A stretch of 64,000 bases of DNA from Botrimarina colliarenosi (GTDB lineage Bacteria > Planctomycetota > Planctomycetia > Pirellulales > Lacipirellulaceae): assembly GCF_007859955.1 (NCBI RefSeq), contig NZ_SJPR01000006.1, forward strand, positions 62,001 through 126,000, in the 5' to 3' direction. This document shows positions 1 to 7,570 of the stretch, one piece after another. Every line of letters starts with the position of its first letter. The stretch's first letter is position 1. The notes beneath the pieces were generated by a model. That model saw only the letters and a program-made list of their open reading frames with translations, had not been told where the DNA came from and ran no database searches. The translations under genes and the position numbers were made by a program.

Positions 1-66
1 GCCATTTTGTCGTCTTCCGGTGCGGGGGGCGATAGCGGGTGAGCGTCACAGGTTAATGACCCGGCC

Positions 67-1380
67 TCACCGCGACAAGTTCGCCAGGAACCGCCGGTAC
101 TGGCGGTCGAGCTCGTCGGCGGACCGGCCCGTCTGCCGCTCCAGCTCGCCGCCGTCGGGGCGGCCCCCGTAGACGGCCCGCAGCGTCCGGACCAAGGCTT
201 CGCGGTCGTCGTTGGCGTGCTTCCCGTGCCGGAGCATGGCGACCAAGCCGGCCGACTCGGCGTAGAGGGCGGCCAGGTCGTCGCGGCGCTGCAGGTCGGA
301 TTGGCCCATCGCCGCCAACTCAACCAGCGGCAGCACGGGCCCCCGGGCGACCGCCGAAGGCAGCCGTCCCTGGGCGGGGTGGCCGAGCGTGTACTGAGCC
401 GGCGATTCGGCGCGGGCGAGCATCTCGAAGTAACAAGCGACCCCTTCGACGAGCCAAAAGTTGGCGTCGCGACCGGCGCCACGGCGGGCGCCCCCATTCT
501 CGGCGAACAGCTGATGGGCCGCTTCGTGGTTGAGCGTCGCCTGCGCCAGCTCGGTCACTTCGGCCGAAGCGCCAGCGGGCGGGGCGAAGAAGTGCGCTTC
601 ACGGGCGTCGTCGAAGTAGATGCCCAGGGTCTCGCCGATCCGCGGCTGGCGGCGACGCAGGTGATCGACGTAACCCGCCTTATCGCGGTGATAAAAGACC
701 TGCATCGGCCGCGCCCGTCGGCGGGCGGAGCGGTCGCCGGCGAAGAGGGCCCGGACTTCCCGCTCTTCGAGCCAATAGCCGGCGAACCACTGCCGCCAGA
801 CCTGGAAGAGTCCTTCGAGTTCCGCGGCGAGGCGGGCGCCCGTTTCGAGCGAGTCGTTGGTCGTCACCGCGAAGTGATCGGTGCGGACGACCCAGCCGTC
901 GTCGATTGCGGCGTGGGCGGCGGCGTCTTCGTCCACGCCCATCCAGCGACGACCGAGGCGGCGCTCGCCCGCTTCGTAGCGGGGCGCCTCATCCGGCGCG
1001 AGCCAGCCGAAGCGGGGGCTCCAGCGGAAGCCGCGGCGTTGCTGGCGTGCCTGGTAGGGGGTGACCCATTCGCCATCGACGAGCTCGTAGCCGAGCACCG
1101 TGCGGGCCGATTCGTGTTGGGGGTTGGCGTGGAGGGTCTTGGACGCCAGCTCAAACGCCGCGGAGAGCCGGCCCTCGGCGGCGGCTTGCCGGGCCGCCGC
1201 GAAGAGGGCTTCGGCCTGGTCGGTCTCTCCGGCCGCCGTCGTGGCGCCGGTGTAGATGTCCGGAGCGACCCAGACGGTCTGGCCCAACCACGGCTCGGCG
1301 CACGCTGGGCCAGCGACACCCGCCAGCAGGCCGGGGCCCACCAGCAGGCAGAGGGTCATCGTCAGGGGGGAGCGTCGCAT
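67..1380 (-). CDS. Exported HExxH metallopeptidase-like protein (DUF1570-like)
   Basis: 437 residues. The first ~28 residues form a signal peptide (basic MRRSP, a Leu/Val/Gly-rich core, then a PACAEP cleavage-like site). A short repeat-like helical stretch at about residues 55-95 (AEALFAAARQAAAEGR) resembles a TPR-type unit. The second half contains LNHEAAHQLF near residue 285, an HExxH zinc-peptidase signature, followed by NFWLVEGVACYFE, which supplies the downstream Glu expected in gluzincin-like families. This arrangement matches planctomycete DUF1570 proteins. The likely location is the periplasm or outer compartment. The substrate is unknown. The ATG at 1380 is chosen because the signal peptide starts there. 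It appears monocistronic. Confidence 0.72.
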   Translation of the reverse strand: MRRSPLTMTLCLLVGPGLLAGVAGPACAEPWLGQTVWVAPDIYTGATTAAGETDQAEALFAAARQAAAEGRLSAAFELASKTLHANPQHESARTVLGYELVDGEWVTPYQARQQRRGFRWSPRFGWLAPDEAPRYEAGERRLGRRWMGVDEDAAAHAAIDDGWVVRTDHFAVTTNDSLETGARLAAELEGLFQVWRQWFAGYWLEEREVRALFAGDRSARRRARPMQVFYHRDKAGYVDHLRRRQPRIGETLGIYFDDAREAHFFAPPAGASAEVTELAQATLNHEAAHQLFAENGGARRGAGRDANFWLVEGVACYFEMLARAESPAQYTLGHPAQGRLPSAVARGPVLPLVELAAMGQSDLQRRDDLAALYAESAGLVAMLRHGKHANDDREALVRTLRAVYGGRPDGGELERQTGRSADELDRQYRRFLANLSR

Positions 1381-1700
1381 GCCTCCAGTCTAGCTCAGGG
1401 GGTTCCGGCGGCCGTCGCGGGAAATTAGGCAAAACGACCCCCCCTGGGATTGCCGCAAGAAATGGCCGAGAAAGTTTGACCAGGGGGGCGCGCTTCCGTA
1501 AATTGCAACCATCCCGTCACCCCAGGTGGGCGGGTATGAAAACCGTGTTTCGCTTCGTCGTCGCCCGCCAGGAAGCCCTGATTCTATCGGCCAGGGAACT
1601 CCCCGAGAGACGACGAGGTTTTACTGAGTTGGGCCGCCGCAAGCAGCACGGTGCGGCCGCCGCAAGCGACTGTTTTTTGCGTGCTCTGAGAGATGAAGCG

Positions 1701-1895
1701 TTGACTGGTACGGTAAAGAAGCTGACAGAAAAAGGTTTTGGATTCATCGAGGGGCAGGGGGGAGACATCTTCTTTCACTGCTCGTCCGTCGTCGACAACG
1801 GCTACGACAACCTGCGTGAAGGCCAAGAGGTCGAGTACACCGAGGGCCAAGGCCCGAAGGGCCTGCGGGCAGAGAACGTCAAGCCGGTCGGTTGA
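1701..1895 (+). CDS. Cold-shock domain protein
   Basis: 64-residue single-stranded nucleic-acid-binding OB fold of the CspA family. RNP1 is KGFGFIEG and RNP2 is DIFFHCSSV, both intact, and the protein ends KGLRAENVKPVG. I chose the TTG at 1701, which gives MTGTVKKLTEKGFGF and the usual CspA length of about 65-70 residues. A purine-rich GAGAGATGAAG lies just upstream. The open frame extends back to 1476, but those 75 extra residues do not look like a domain, so the stretch is more likely a long 5' leader. A hairpin terminator follows the stop. Probable role: RNA chaperone or cold/growth-phase regulator. The start codon is the main uncertainty. Confidence 0.85.
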   Translation: MTGTVKKLTEKGFGFIEGQGGDIFFHCSSVVDNGYDNLREGQEVEYTEGQGPKGLRAENVKPVG

Positions 1896-1923
1896 TCGCC
1901 TGAGTTGTTGAAGCAATCTGAAT

Positions 1924-1967
1924 AACGCCGCCCGGCGTCGCTCCCAAGCGGCGTCGGGCGTTTCTTT
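1924..1967 (+). terminator. Rho-independent terminator of the cold-shock gene
   Basis: GC-rich imperfect stem: ACGCCGCCCGGCGTCGCT pairs with AGCGGCGTCGGGCGT around a CCCA loop and is followed by TTTCTTT. It starts 29 bases after the stop codon. Confidence 0.75.
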
Positions 1968-2025
1968 AGCCGCTTCCAAGTTCCAAGGATTCGCGCAGAG
2001 ACGCGGAGACGCAGAGGGATTTGCG

Positions 2026-2056
2026 GCGAGCCGGCGACGTCAGTCGTCGGAGGACT
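2026..2056 (+). repeat. Left 31-bp inverted repeat (GACGTCAGTC family)
   Basis: This 31-bp segment is the exact reverse complement of 2666-2696. It contains an internal small hairpin around GAC-GTCA-GTC. Just outside, 1992-2016 (CGCGCAGAGACG...CAGAG) is also partly inverted at 2706-2722, so the paired region spans about 1992-2722. The same GAC-GTCA-GTC core with different flanking arms recurs at 53451-53524. Confidence 0.9.
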
Positions 2057-2094
2057 AACGCGCAGGCACAACACGGCGCAAAGGCATTGAATTG

Positions 2095-2645
2095 GTGCGA
2101 CCACGATTGCGAAAAGTCTTGATCGCGTGTTGGCAAGACCTCGTCGAAAACGATTACACCCAACGGCGGGTGAACTCCGAGCGGAGTCTTCAAGCCGCGT
2201 ACTGGGCCAAGCTGAACGAAGCCCTCAGCCCAAAAAATATTGCCTCTTCGTAGAGCCAAAGCTTTCGCCTGACGGCGGGAGGACGCGTCTTTACCCCGAC
2301 CTGGTGATTGGCAACTCACGACGAATCGTCGCCGTTATCGAGTTAAAGCACCAATCGAGAGTCCGGCCAGCGTTCACGAAAGACGTCAAATCACTTTCGG
2401 CCTTAGCCGGCGCCGACGATGTCGCTTTAACCGTCGATCGCTATGCAGGCCCGCGATCGCAGTCACGCCCGTACGAGCTGAACGACAAAATGCTCTACGT
2501 CTGGGCGGGCATCCATCGCCAAACGCCCGAGGACCAGATCGGGTCGTCGCCGATTAAAGCGCCCTCGGTCTTAAAGGGTCGTTTTCTCTGCTTTCGAGCG
2601 GTCACGTCACGAGAAGCGGCGCCAATCGTCCGAGTCGAGCAGTAG
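2095..2645 (+). pseudogene. PD-(D/E)XK nuclease-like protein split by a -1 frameshift
   Basis: Two overlapping frames together read as one protein of about 183 residues. The upstream frame starts at GTG 2095 (or TTG 2092, AAGG upstream) and encodes a helical N-terminus including YTQRRVNSERSLQAAYWAKL; it stops at 2251. The other frame continues with KKYCLFVEPKLSPDGGRTRL, then YPDLVI and, ten residues later, VAVIELK. The spacing PD-x(n)-ELK matches the PD-(D/E)XK nuclease core. The frames meet at CCCAAAAAAT (2229-2238), where C-CCA-AAA and A-AAA-AAT are both canonical -1 slippery heptamers. It could be programmed frameshifting, an inactivating indel, or a homopolymer sequencing error. Base composition is visibly less GC-rich than the neighbours, and the gene sits inside a 31-bp inverted repeat pair. 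Confidence 0.6.
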
Positions 2646-2665
2646 AACCTTTGCACCTTTACGTG

Positions 2666-2696
2666 AGTCCTCCGACGACTGACGTCGCCGGCTCGC
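2666..2696 (-). repeat. Right 31-bp inverted repeat (GACGTCAGTC family)
   Basis: Exact reverse complement of 2026-2056. It starts 21 bases after the stop of the nuclease-like gene. The partly paired outer segment at 2706-2722 (CTCTGCGTCTCTGCGCG) ends only eight bases before the 3' end of the convergent ppx gene. Confidence 0.9.
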
Positions 2697-2729
2697 CCAC
2701 AAACTCTCTGCGTCTCTGCGCGAGTCTGC

Positions 2730-4337
2730 TTAGGTCGCTACGGTGAACTCGACTTGGCGTCCAAAGACCCGCTCGAAGAGGTCCACCTTGCGACGCGCCG
2801 CCCAGAGGTCGACCTCGGCGTCGCCGGTCGAGCTTACCGCGATCTGGACCGTTGACTTCGTCACTTCGACCGACAGGTCGCTCACCTGCTGTTGGTGCGT
2901 GCGGTCCAGCGCCAACGCGACCCGGAGGATGGCCGCCATCTTCGCGACGCGGTCCTGGTCCTCGACGCCGAGCGCGGCGAATGGCTTGTGCTTCTGCTTC
3001 GGCCGCGCGCCGCGGTGGTAACGGGCGACATTCGCAACAACGCGGAGGTCGTCCCGCTCGAAGCCCGGCAGGTCGCTGTTGATGATGAGGTGGTAACTGT
3101 GCTTGTGGTGCCCGTCGAAATTGACCAGGTACCCAACGTTCGCCAGCAGGGCGGCCGTTTCGACGAGCGTCTTGTCGGAAGGGCGGAGGCTGAGCGACGG
3201 CTCCAGGTGCTCGGACAGTTCTTCAAGCAATCGGCTCGAAAGCCGTGCCACGTGGCGGGCGTGGGGCAGGTCGGCGCCGCAGCGCTCGGCGAACCGTTCG
3301 ACCGCGTCGCGCCGCTCGGTGGCGGTGAGCGGGTGCGTGCCGACGAGCGACTCTTCGACCATGGTCAGCAAGAGGCCGTCTCGAACGCCGCCGGTGTGGA
3401 CCTGCACCTCGTTGATGCGGAAGTGCTTGAGGATGCGGTCGATGACGAGCAGCCCCGCCATGATGATGTCGGCCCGCCGAGGGTTGAGTCCCGACACCTT
3501 CGACCGTTCTTCAAGCGTCATCCGGGCCAGGTCGGCCACCAAGTGGTTGAGGTCCGCGCGGTTGACGCGGTAGCCGCGGGCGGTGGCGTCCTCGGTCACG
3601 CCTTCGCGCGCCAGCATCATCCAGGCGAGCGCGGTGAACGTGCCGCCGGCGCCGTACAGCATGGCGGGCGTGAGGGGCGGCTTGCGGGCGTGTCGGCGGA
3701 GCACCTCGTCGATGTGCCGCTTCGCCCGGTTGAGCAGATCACCGGAGCAGACGCCGGTGATCCCACACGCCTCGGCGACCCGGACGGCGCCGAGCCGGGT
3801 CGCGTAGACCTCCTCGACGACGCCCGCCGCGGCGAGGACGATCTCGGTGCTCCCGCCGCCGATGTCGGCGACGGCGACCGGCTTATCCGAAACGTCGAAC
3901 GCCCGAGCGACACTCAAGAACGACAGCCGTCCTTCTTCACGGGGCGAGATCACTTCGACCTTGAGGCCAACCTCTTGCTGGATGCGGTCGCAGAAAGCCC
4001 GGCCGTTGGTGGCGTCGCGGACAGCGCTCGTGGCGATCGCGCGGATCGACGCGACGCCGTAGCCTTGCGCCATCGTCACAAAGTTGCGGAGCGCCGCGAT
4101 CGTGGCGGCCATCGTGTCGGGGCAGAGCTCGCCGGTCGTCGCCAACGAAGCGGCGAGGCGGGTGTTCTCGCGCTCTTCGTCGAGCACCTGATAACCGGTG
4201 TCGACCGCGCGGGCGACGACGATCCGAACGCTGTTGGAACCGATATCGACCGCGGCGAGACGGTCGTTGCTGACGGGCGCTCCGACGGAGTTGGTCGGCG
4301 TGTCGCTCGCTGCGGGCGGCGTCTCGGGCTGGCTCAC
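2730..4337 (-). CDS. Exopolyphosphatase / pppGpp phosphohydrolase (Ppx/GppA)
   Basis: 535 residues of the ASKHA-fold Ppx/GppA family, which releases phosphate from polyphosphate and/or converts pppGpp to ppGpp. About 25 Pro/Ser-rich residues precede the core. Phosphate-1 motif: AVDIGSNSVRIVVA. A TSAVRDATNG segment follows. Phosphate-2 motif: VADIGGGSTEIVLA, with LGAVR after it. A YGAGGTF motif completes the ATPase-like domain. Residues from about 345 to the end form an HD-superfamily-like helical domain (ANVGYLVNFDGHHKHSYHLI), as in long Ppx enzymes. Cytoplasmic. Whether it acts mainly on polyphosphate or pppGpp cannot be decided from sequence. No ppk is visible nearby. Confidence 0.88.
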   Translation of the reverse strand: MSQPETPPAASDTPTNSVGAPVSNDRLAAVDIGSNSVRIVVARAVDTGYQVLDEERENTRLAASLATTGELCPDTMAATIAALRNFVTMAQGYGVASIRAIATSAVRDATNGRAFCDRIQQEVGLKVEVISPREEGRLSFLSVARAFDVSDKPVAVADIGGGSTEIVLAAAGVVEEVYATRLGAVRVAEACGITGVCSGDLLNRAKRHIDEVLRRHARKPPLTPAMLYGAGGTFTALAWMMLAREGVTEDATARGYRVNRADLNHLVADLARMTLEERSKVSGLNPRRADIIMAGLLVIDRILKHFRINEVQVHTGGVRDGLLLTMVEESLVGTHPLTATERRDAVERFAERCGADLPHARHVARLSSRLLEELSEHLEPSLSLRPSDKTLVETAALLANVGYLVNFDGHHKHSYHLIINSDLPGFERDDLRVVANVARYHRGARPKQKHKPFAALGVEDQDRVAKMAAILRVALALDRTHQQQVSDLSVEVTKSTVQIAVSSTGDAEVDLWAARRKVDLFERVFGRQVEFTVAT

Positions 4338-4440
4338 TTGGTCGCTCGCCTAGTTCGATTGAACGGTTGCGTTTCACCGATCATCGATTGCCGACGAGTG
4401 GAAGTAAAGCCGCGGCCACGCGCCAGCGACCTCTCCCCGA

Positions 4441-4671
4441 TCAGTTGTCCATCCAGAGATAGCGGCACCAGACAGCGGCGCGCGTCAAGCCGATCGTCGC
4501 CGACAGTAGACGACGCTTGGGCGCGTCGCGACTCGCTGGCGTCGCGGAGCGGCGCAGGTCGGCTTCGGCCGTGGGGCTGTGCGACTCGATCCGGGCCCAG
4601 TGGTTGACGGCGTACGACGAGTCGCCCTCAGGAGGCCGCGGTAAGTTGGCTCGCCAGTGATGGACATCCAT
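4441..4671 (-). CDS. Small hypothetical protein (76 aa)
   Basis: An ATG at 4671 preceded by CCGGAGACC (GGAG about 11 bases upstream) opens a 76-residue frame beginning MDVHHWRANLPRPPEGDSS and ending AVWCRYLWMDN. Codon third positions are strongly G/C, like real genes here. There is no signal peptide or membrane helix, and I recognise no domain. It lies between ppx and an exported protein gene, with a terminator of the upstream gene ending about 70 bases before it. It could be a lineage-specific small protein or a chance frame. Confidence 0.4.
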   Translation of the reverse strand: MDVHHWRANLPRPPEGDSSYAVNHWARIESHSPTAEADLRRSATPASRDAPKRRLLSATIGLTRAAVWCRYLWMDN

Positions 4672-4739
4672 GGCGTGGGTCTCCGGTGAGGCGAGGGGAC
4701 GCCTGACCGGACCGCCGACGTAGCGCTGCGGTTCGCTAG

Positions 4740-4789
4740 AAAAAAGCAAACAGCGGCCGGCGTCCCTCGACGGGCTGCCGACCGCTGCG
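4740..4789 (-). terminator. Rho-independent terminator downstream of the 4813-5607 gene
   Basis: Read on the minus strand: GCAGCGGTCGGC pairs with GCCGGCCGCTGT around a 15-base loop and is followed by TTGCTTTTTT. It lies 24 bases past the stop codon of the exported protein gene. Confidence 0.85.
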
Positions 4790-4812
4790 TGGTGCTTGTC
4801 ACCAGGTGCGTT

Positions 4813-5607
4813 TCACCGGCTGGCAACCATCGCCAAGTCGCCGGCCTCGTTGTCCCAGTGCTGCGCGTGGAGCTTGAGACCGACCAGGAAGCTCTGGGTC
4901 TCGAAGTACTCGGACGGCGAGACGCCGAGCGTCTGCCATTGGCTACGAAACGCATCGCGTAACTCTTCGACGGCGTGCGCGACCGAGTCGCCGTGCATCG
5001 CCGAGTAGGCCGAACCGTGCGAGGCGAGCCGCGTCATCGTCGTTTGAACGTCGCCCCGCTGCGGACCGAGGCAGGGCGCCTGCAGGGCCAGCGGCCAACG
5101 GATCTCGCCGGTCAGGCGGTTGAGCTGCGTGCTGGGGACGTGGTAGGTCTGCAGCAGCACGCTCTGCTCCCGCTCGGTGCGGCGCTCGGCGGCTTGCTCA
5201 CGCCACTCCCAGTCCCGTGCGGTCCGCTGACGGAAGTCTTCCTTGAGGGCGTTCCGGCGGGCCAGGAAAGTCTCGGTCTTGATGACTTCGTTCTGCATCT
5301 CACGGGCATGCGCCTCGGCCTGCAGGATGCGGGCCTGGGCGAGCGTCAGGGTCCCGTCGGCGTACGCCTTCATGATCGCCGCCTTGCCGCGGGCCCAGCC
5401 CTCGGCGGCGGTCGAGGCGTGGTGCTCGATGGCGCTGTGCGGCGTCGGCGAGTAAGCGGGGGGCTGGTAGGGCGCGGACGGGGTCACGGCCGAGTACTTC
5501 TCGGAGCTCATCGACCAGGTCGAACCCTGGGCGTTAGCGGGCTTGGCCGCGAGGGCGACGAGTGAGCCGACCACGAAAGCGGCGACGACGGCGAGCAAGG
5601 CGCGCAT
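4813..5607 (-). CDS. Exported hypothetical protein, planctomycete type
   Basis: 264 residues. The N-terminus MRALLAVVAAFVVGSLVALA followed by KPANAQG is a clear signal peptide. A low-complexity Pro/Ser/Tyr stretch (about 30-60) comes next. Then comes a long, charged, probably helical region (about 70-150) rich in Ala, Arg, Glu and Gln, which could be coiled coil. The C-terminal half has no motif I recognise. A strong terminator follows, and the upstream 400 bases hold no gene, so it looks monocistronic. Probably periplasmic. Function unknown. Confidence 0.7.
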   Translation of the reverse strand: MRALLAVVAAFVVGSLVALAAKPANAQGSTWSMSSEKYSAVTPSAPYQPPAYSPTPHSAIEHHASTAAEGWARGKAAIMKAYADGTLTLAQARILQAEAHAREMQNEVIKTETFLARRNALKEDFRQRTARDWEWREQAAERRTEREQSVLLQTYHVPSTQLNRLTGEIRWPLALQAPCLGPQRGDVQTTMTRLASHGSAYSAMHGDSVAHAVEELRDAFRSQWQTLGVSPSEYFETQSFLVGLKLHAQHWDNEAGDLAMVASR

Positions 5608-6013
5608 GGTGGATTCCTCCGAAGGGCGGCTGACGGAGCGGCGCCGCCGATGCGACGTCCTCTCCCTCTACAACGACAAGCGTCAACGGCGCGCACGGTG
5701 TGACAAGAAAATGATTCAAAAAATCAGTGCGGCCTCTCGACGGCGGCCACCGCGGCACCCCAGCCTGCGCAGAGCCCCCAGGATCGCTCGTGCCGGGCGC
5801 CATCCTGGACGATGGTCCGATGGAGAATGCTTGGTGGGTCGCACGCCGCTTGCTGGTGCGGGAGCCAGGCGTCCAGCGACAAGAATCACGTCCCGCCAGG
5901 GACGGGATTGTGACGATGGTTACTCATCGCGAGCGATCGTAACCCCGTAGATGGGTGTGAGTACCCATCCCACCTACCGTCTAGTAACTCCGGTGCGGGC
6001 GGGGTATCCGTCG
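5608..6013. other. Gene-free spacer upstream of the exported protein gene
   Basis: About 400 bases without a convincing gene. The part near 5700-5730 is AT-rich (TTTTTTGAATCATTTTC on the minus strand) and is a plausible promoter area for the 5607 gene. GATGGGT-GTGAGT-ACCCATC at about 5951-5970 forms a 7-bp hairpin; it is on the downstream side of the next minus-strand gene but lacks a clear U tract. Confidence 0.4.
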
Positions 6014-6481
6014 TCATGGAGTCGCAAACATTTGCCGGTACATGTTGGCTTCAGCTTCCGGCATGGTCGCAAGTAGTGGTCGCATCGTATAATTTCCATG
6101 CATTTTTCCGTCGCGTATAAACATCCAGTCCGATATTTCGGTCTTGCCGAGCGAGTATTGTTGGCCCATCGTCACGTTGGAAACGATACCGGGTTCGTTA
6201 TCAATGGTTCCGGTAAATCTGTTATTGGAAAAACTGACTCCGGTGAGCCAAAAGTGTTCGGTTACACCACCGTCCTCGATCGGAGCTTTGACGGCGTAAT
6301 GCTCAGACCGCTCAGATATGAGGTCGGAGATGAACGCATCAACCTCTGAGATAGCTCGGTCCGTCGCGGAGGCCATTTCGGCCTCGTCGTACCCGCCTAC
6401 GACGAGAGTCTCCGGGTTTGACTTGCAGCCAGTGACTGAAAATGCAATGGCGAGGCACGAAAGCAAAGCAGTTGGTTTCAT
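6014..6481 (-). CDS. DUF2314 lipoprotein
   Basis: 155 residues. The N-terminus MKPTALLSCLAIAFSVTGCK is a lipoprotein signal peptide with lipobox VTGC, so the mature protein should be lipid-anchored at Cys19. The C-terminal two thirds match the DUF2314 (YegJ-like) pattern: AVKAPIEDGG...EHFWL, a central IDNEPG followed by VTMGQQYSL, then ISDWMFIRDGKMHGNYT. The role of DUF2314 is not known to me. Codon usage is clearly less GC-rich than in neighbouring genes, which could mean recent acquisition. Single gene, with no obvious operon partner. Confidence 0.82.
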   Translation of the reverse strand: MKPTALLSCLAIAFSVTGCKSNPETLVVGGYDEAEMASATDRAISEVDAFISDLISERSEHYAVKAPIEDGGVTEHFWLTGVSFSNNRFTGTIDNEPGIVSNVTMGQQYSLGKTEISDWMFIRDGKMHGNYTMRPLLATMPEAEANMYRQMFATP

Positions 6482-6634
6482 TCAAGTACGTCGGGTAGAG
6501 GGATTCCAGTCGAACAGCCAGACGTTACTCGTAACGGTCGAACTCGTCGCCATGACTTCGGCTGCTGATCCCCAGCCGGGGCGGTATTCTCCAACCGCCC
6601 ATAGCGGTGAAGCGACAGCCACGGCCACCCGCCG

Positions 6635-7423
6635 TCATCGAACCAACGAGGGTGCGTCGAGACCCACCGGCAGCGGAGTCGCTTCCCAACTCATGGCGAG
6701 TCGGGACGCGCCGCCATATCTACCAAGGGGTGCTGGTCTACCTGGCTGCGGCCGACTCCCGGAATAAGAACCCGAGAGGCGTTTCCGGCGATAGCCCGTC
6801 GAGGAGATGGCCGCCAGAGCTAAGAAAGTCGTCGTGGTCGACGGCTCGGGGACCGGAGTCACCCGCACCAGCGACGTCAGGGCGAAGGTCACGAAAGTTC
6901 CCCCATCGACGGGGCGGGAGAATCCGAGGTTGAGGATGGCGCGTTGAGTGAAGACTCCGAGGCTCGGCGCCAGCAGCGGCAGATCGAAGCTGTCAAAGGC
7001 CGTCCCGGTGGCGTCTTCCAGCCGAATATCCATGCGGAACAGCGACCAGTCTTTACCAAGGGCGTGATAGACCAAGGCCGGGTCGTGCGTTGAACCGAAG
7101 CTTGAGACGTTGTAGATGTCCGACCCCTGGGGGTTCACGTTATCGCCGACGCGGATGTCGGCGTCCGCCGTGCGGGCGATCAAGGCGCCGAACTCGTCGC
7201 GGAGGGTCCAGTCGGTGACCGCTCCATTGTAAAGGCCGCGAAGGGTCCCGGGCGCTTCGAGTGCGATCGACTCGAACGTGTATTCGCCGTGGTAGACAGC
7301 TTCTCCAGGGATCGATCCCCCCGAGCCAATCCTCACGGCGGTGTAAGAGAAAGTGATTGGTTCCGCAGCAAGCGTAGCGTTCAGCGCCGAGACACAGAGA
7401 AGGGCAAGTGATGGATGTCGCAT
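6635..7423 (-). CDS. PEP-CTERM exported protein with an unusual C-terminal tail
   Basis: 262 residues from the ATG at 7423. The signal peptide is MRHPSLALLCVSALNATLAAEP. The middle is a beta-rich region without a known domain. Near residue 185 comes the sorting signal: VPEPS, a short hydrophobic stretch (FLALAAISSTG) and YRRKR. PEP-CTERM tails are recognised by an exosortase, cleaved, and the protein is delivered to the surface or exopolysaccharide. Normally the protein ends within a few residues of the basic cluster. Here the frame continues for about 50 residues, so a lost stop codon or frameshift near 6790 is likely. Upstream in-frame starts (to 7558) would disrupt the signal peptide. Confidence 0.7.
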   Translation of the reverse strand: MRHPSLALLCVSALNATLAAEPITFSYTAVRIGSGGSIPGEAVYHGEYTFESIALEAPGTLRGLYNGAVTDWTLRDEFGALIARTADADIRVGDNVNPQGSDIYNVSSFGSTHDPALVYHALGKDWSLFRMDIRLEDATGTAFDSFDLPLLAPSLGVFTQRAILNLGFSRPVDGGTFVTFALTSLVRVTPVPEPSTTTTFLALAAISSTGYRRKRLSGSYSGSRPQPGRPAPLGRYGGASRLAMSWEATPLPVGLDAPSLVR

Positions 7424-7570
7424 TGGGATACACCCGGGTTGGGGAGAGCTATTCCTAGCGCGCTGGCGACCCACTGCCGGCTGGCGTGTCGCAGAGTAAT
7501 CGGTCGGAGGGCGTGACTCAAACCGACGGCGGATCGGGGGTGTCATCAACTGACACACACCGAGGGAGCG

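Noticed and set aside
217..1428. 403-codon open frame on the plus strand opposite the metallopeptidase gene
   Set aside because: It is an antisense shadow in GC-rich DNA; the minus strand has a signal peptide and HExxH motif, and this frame has no protein-like features.
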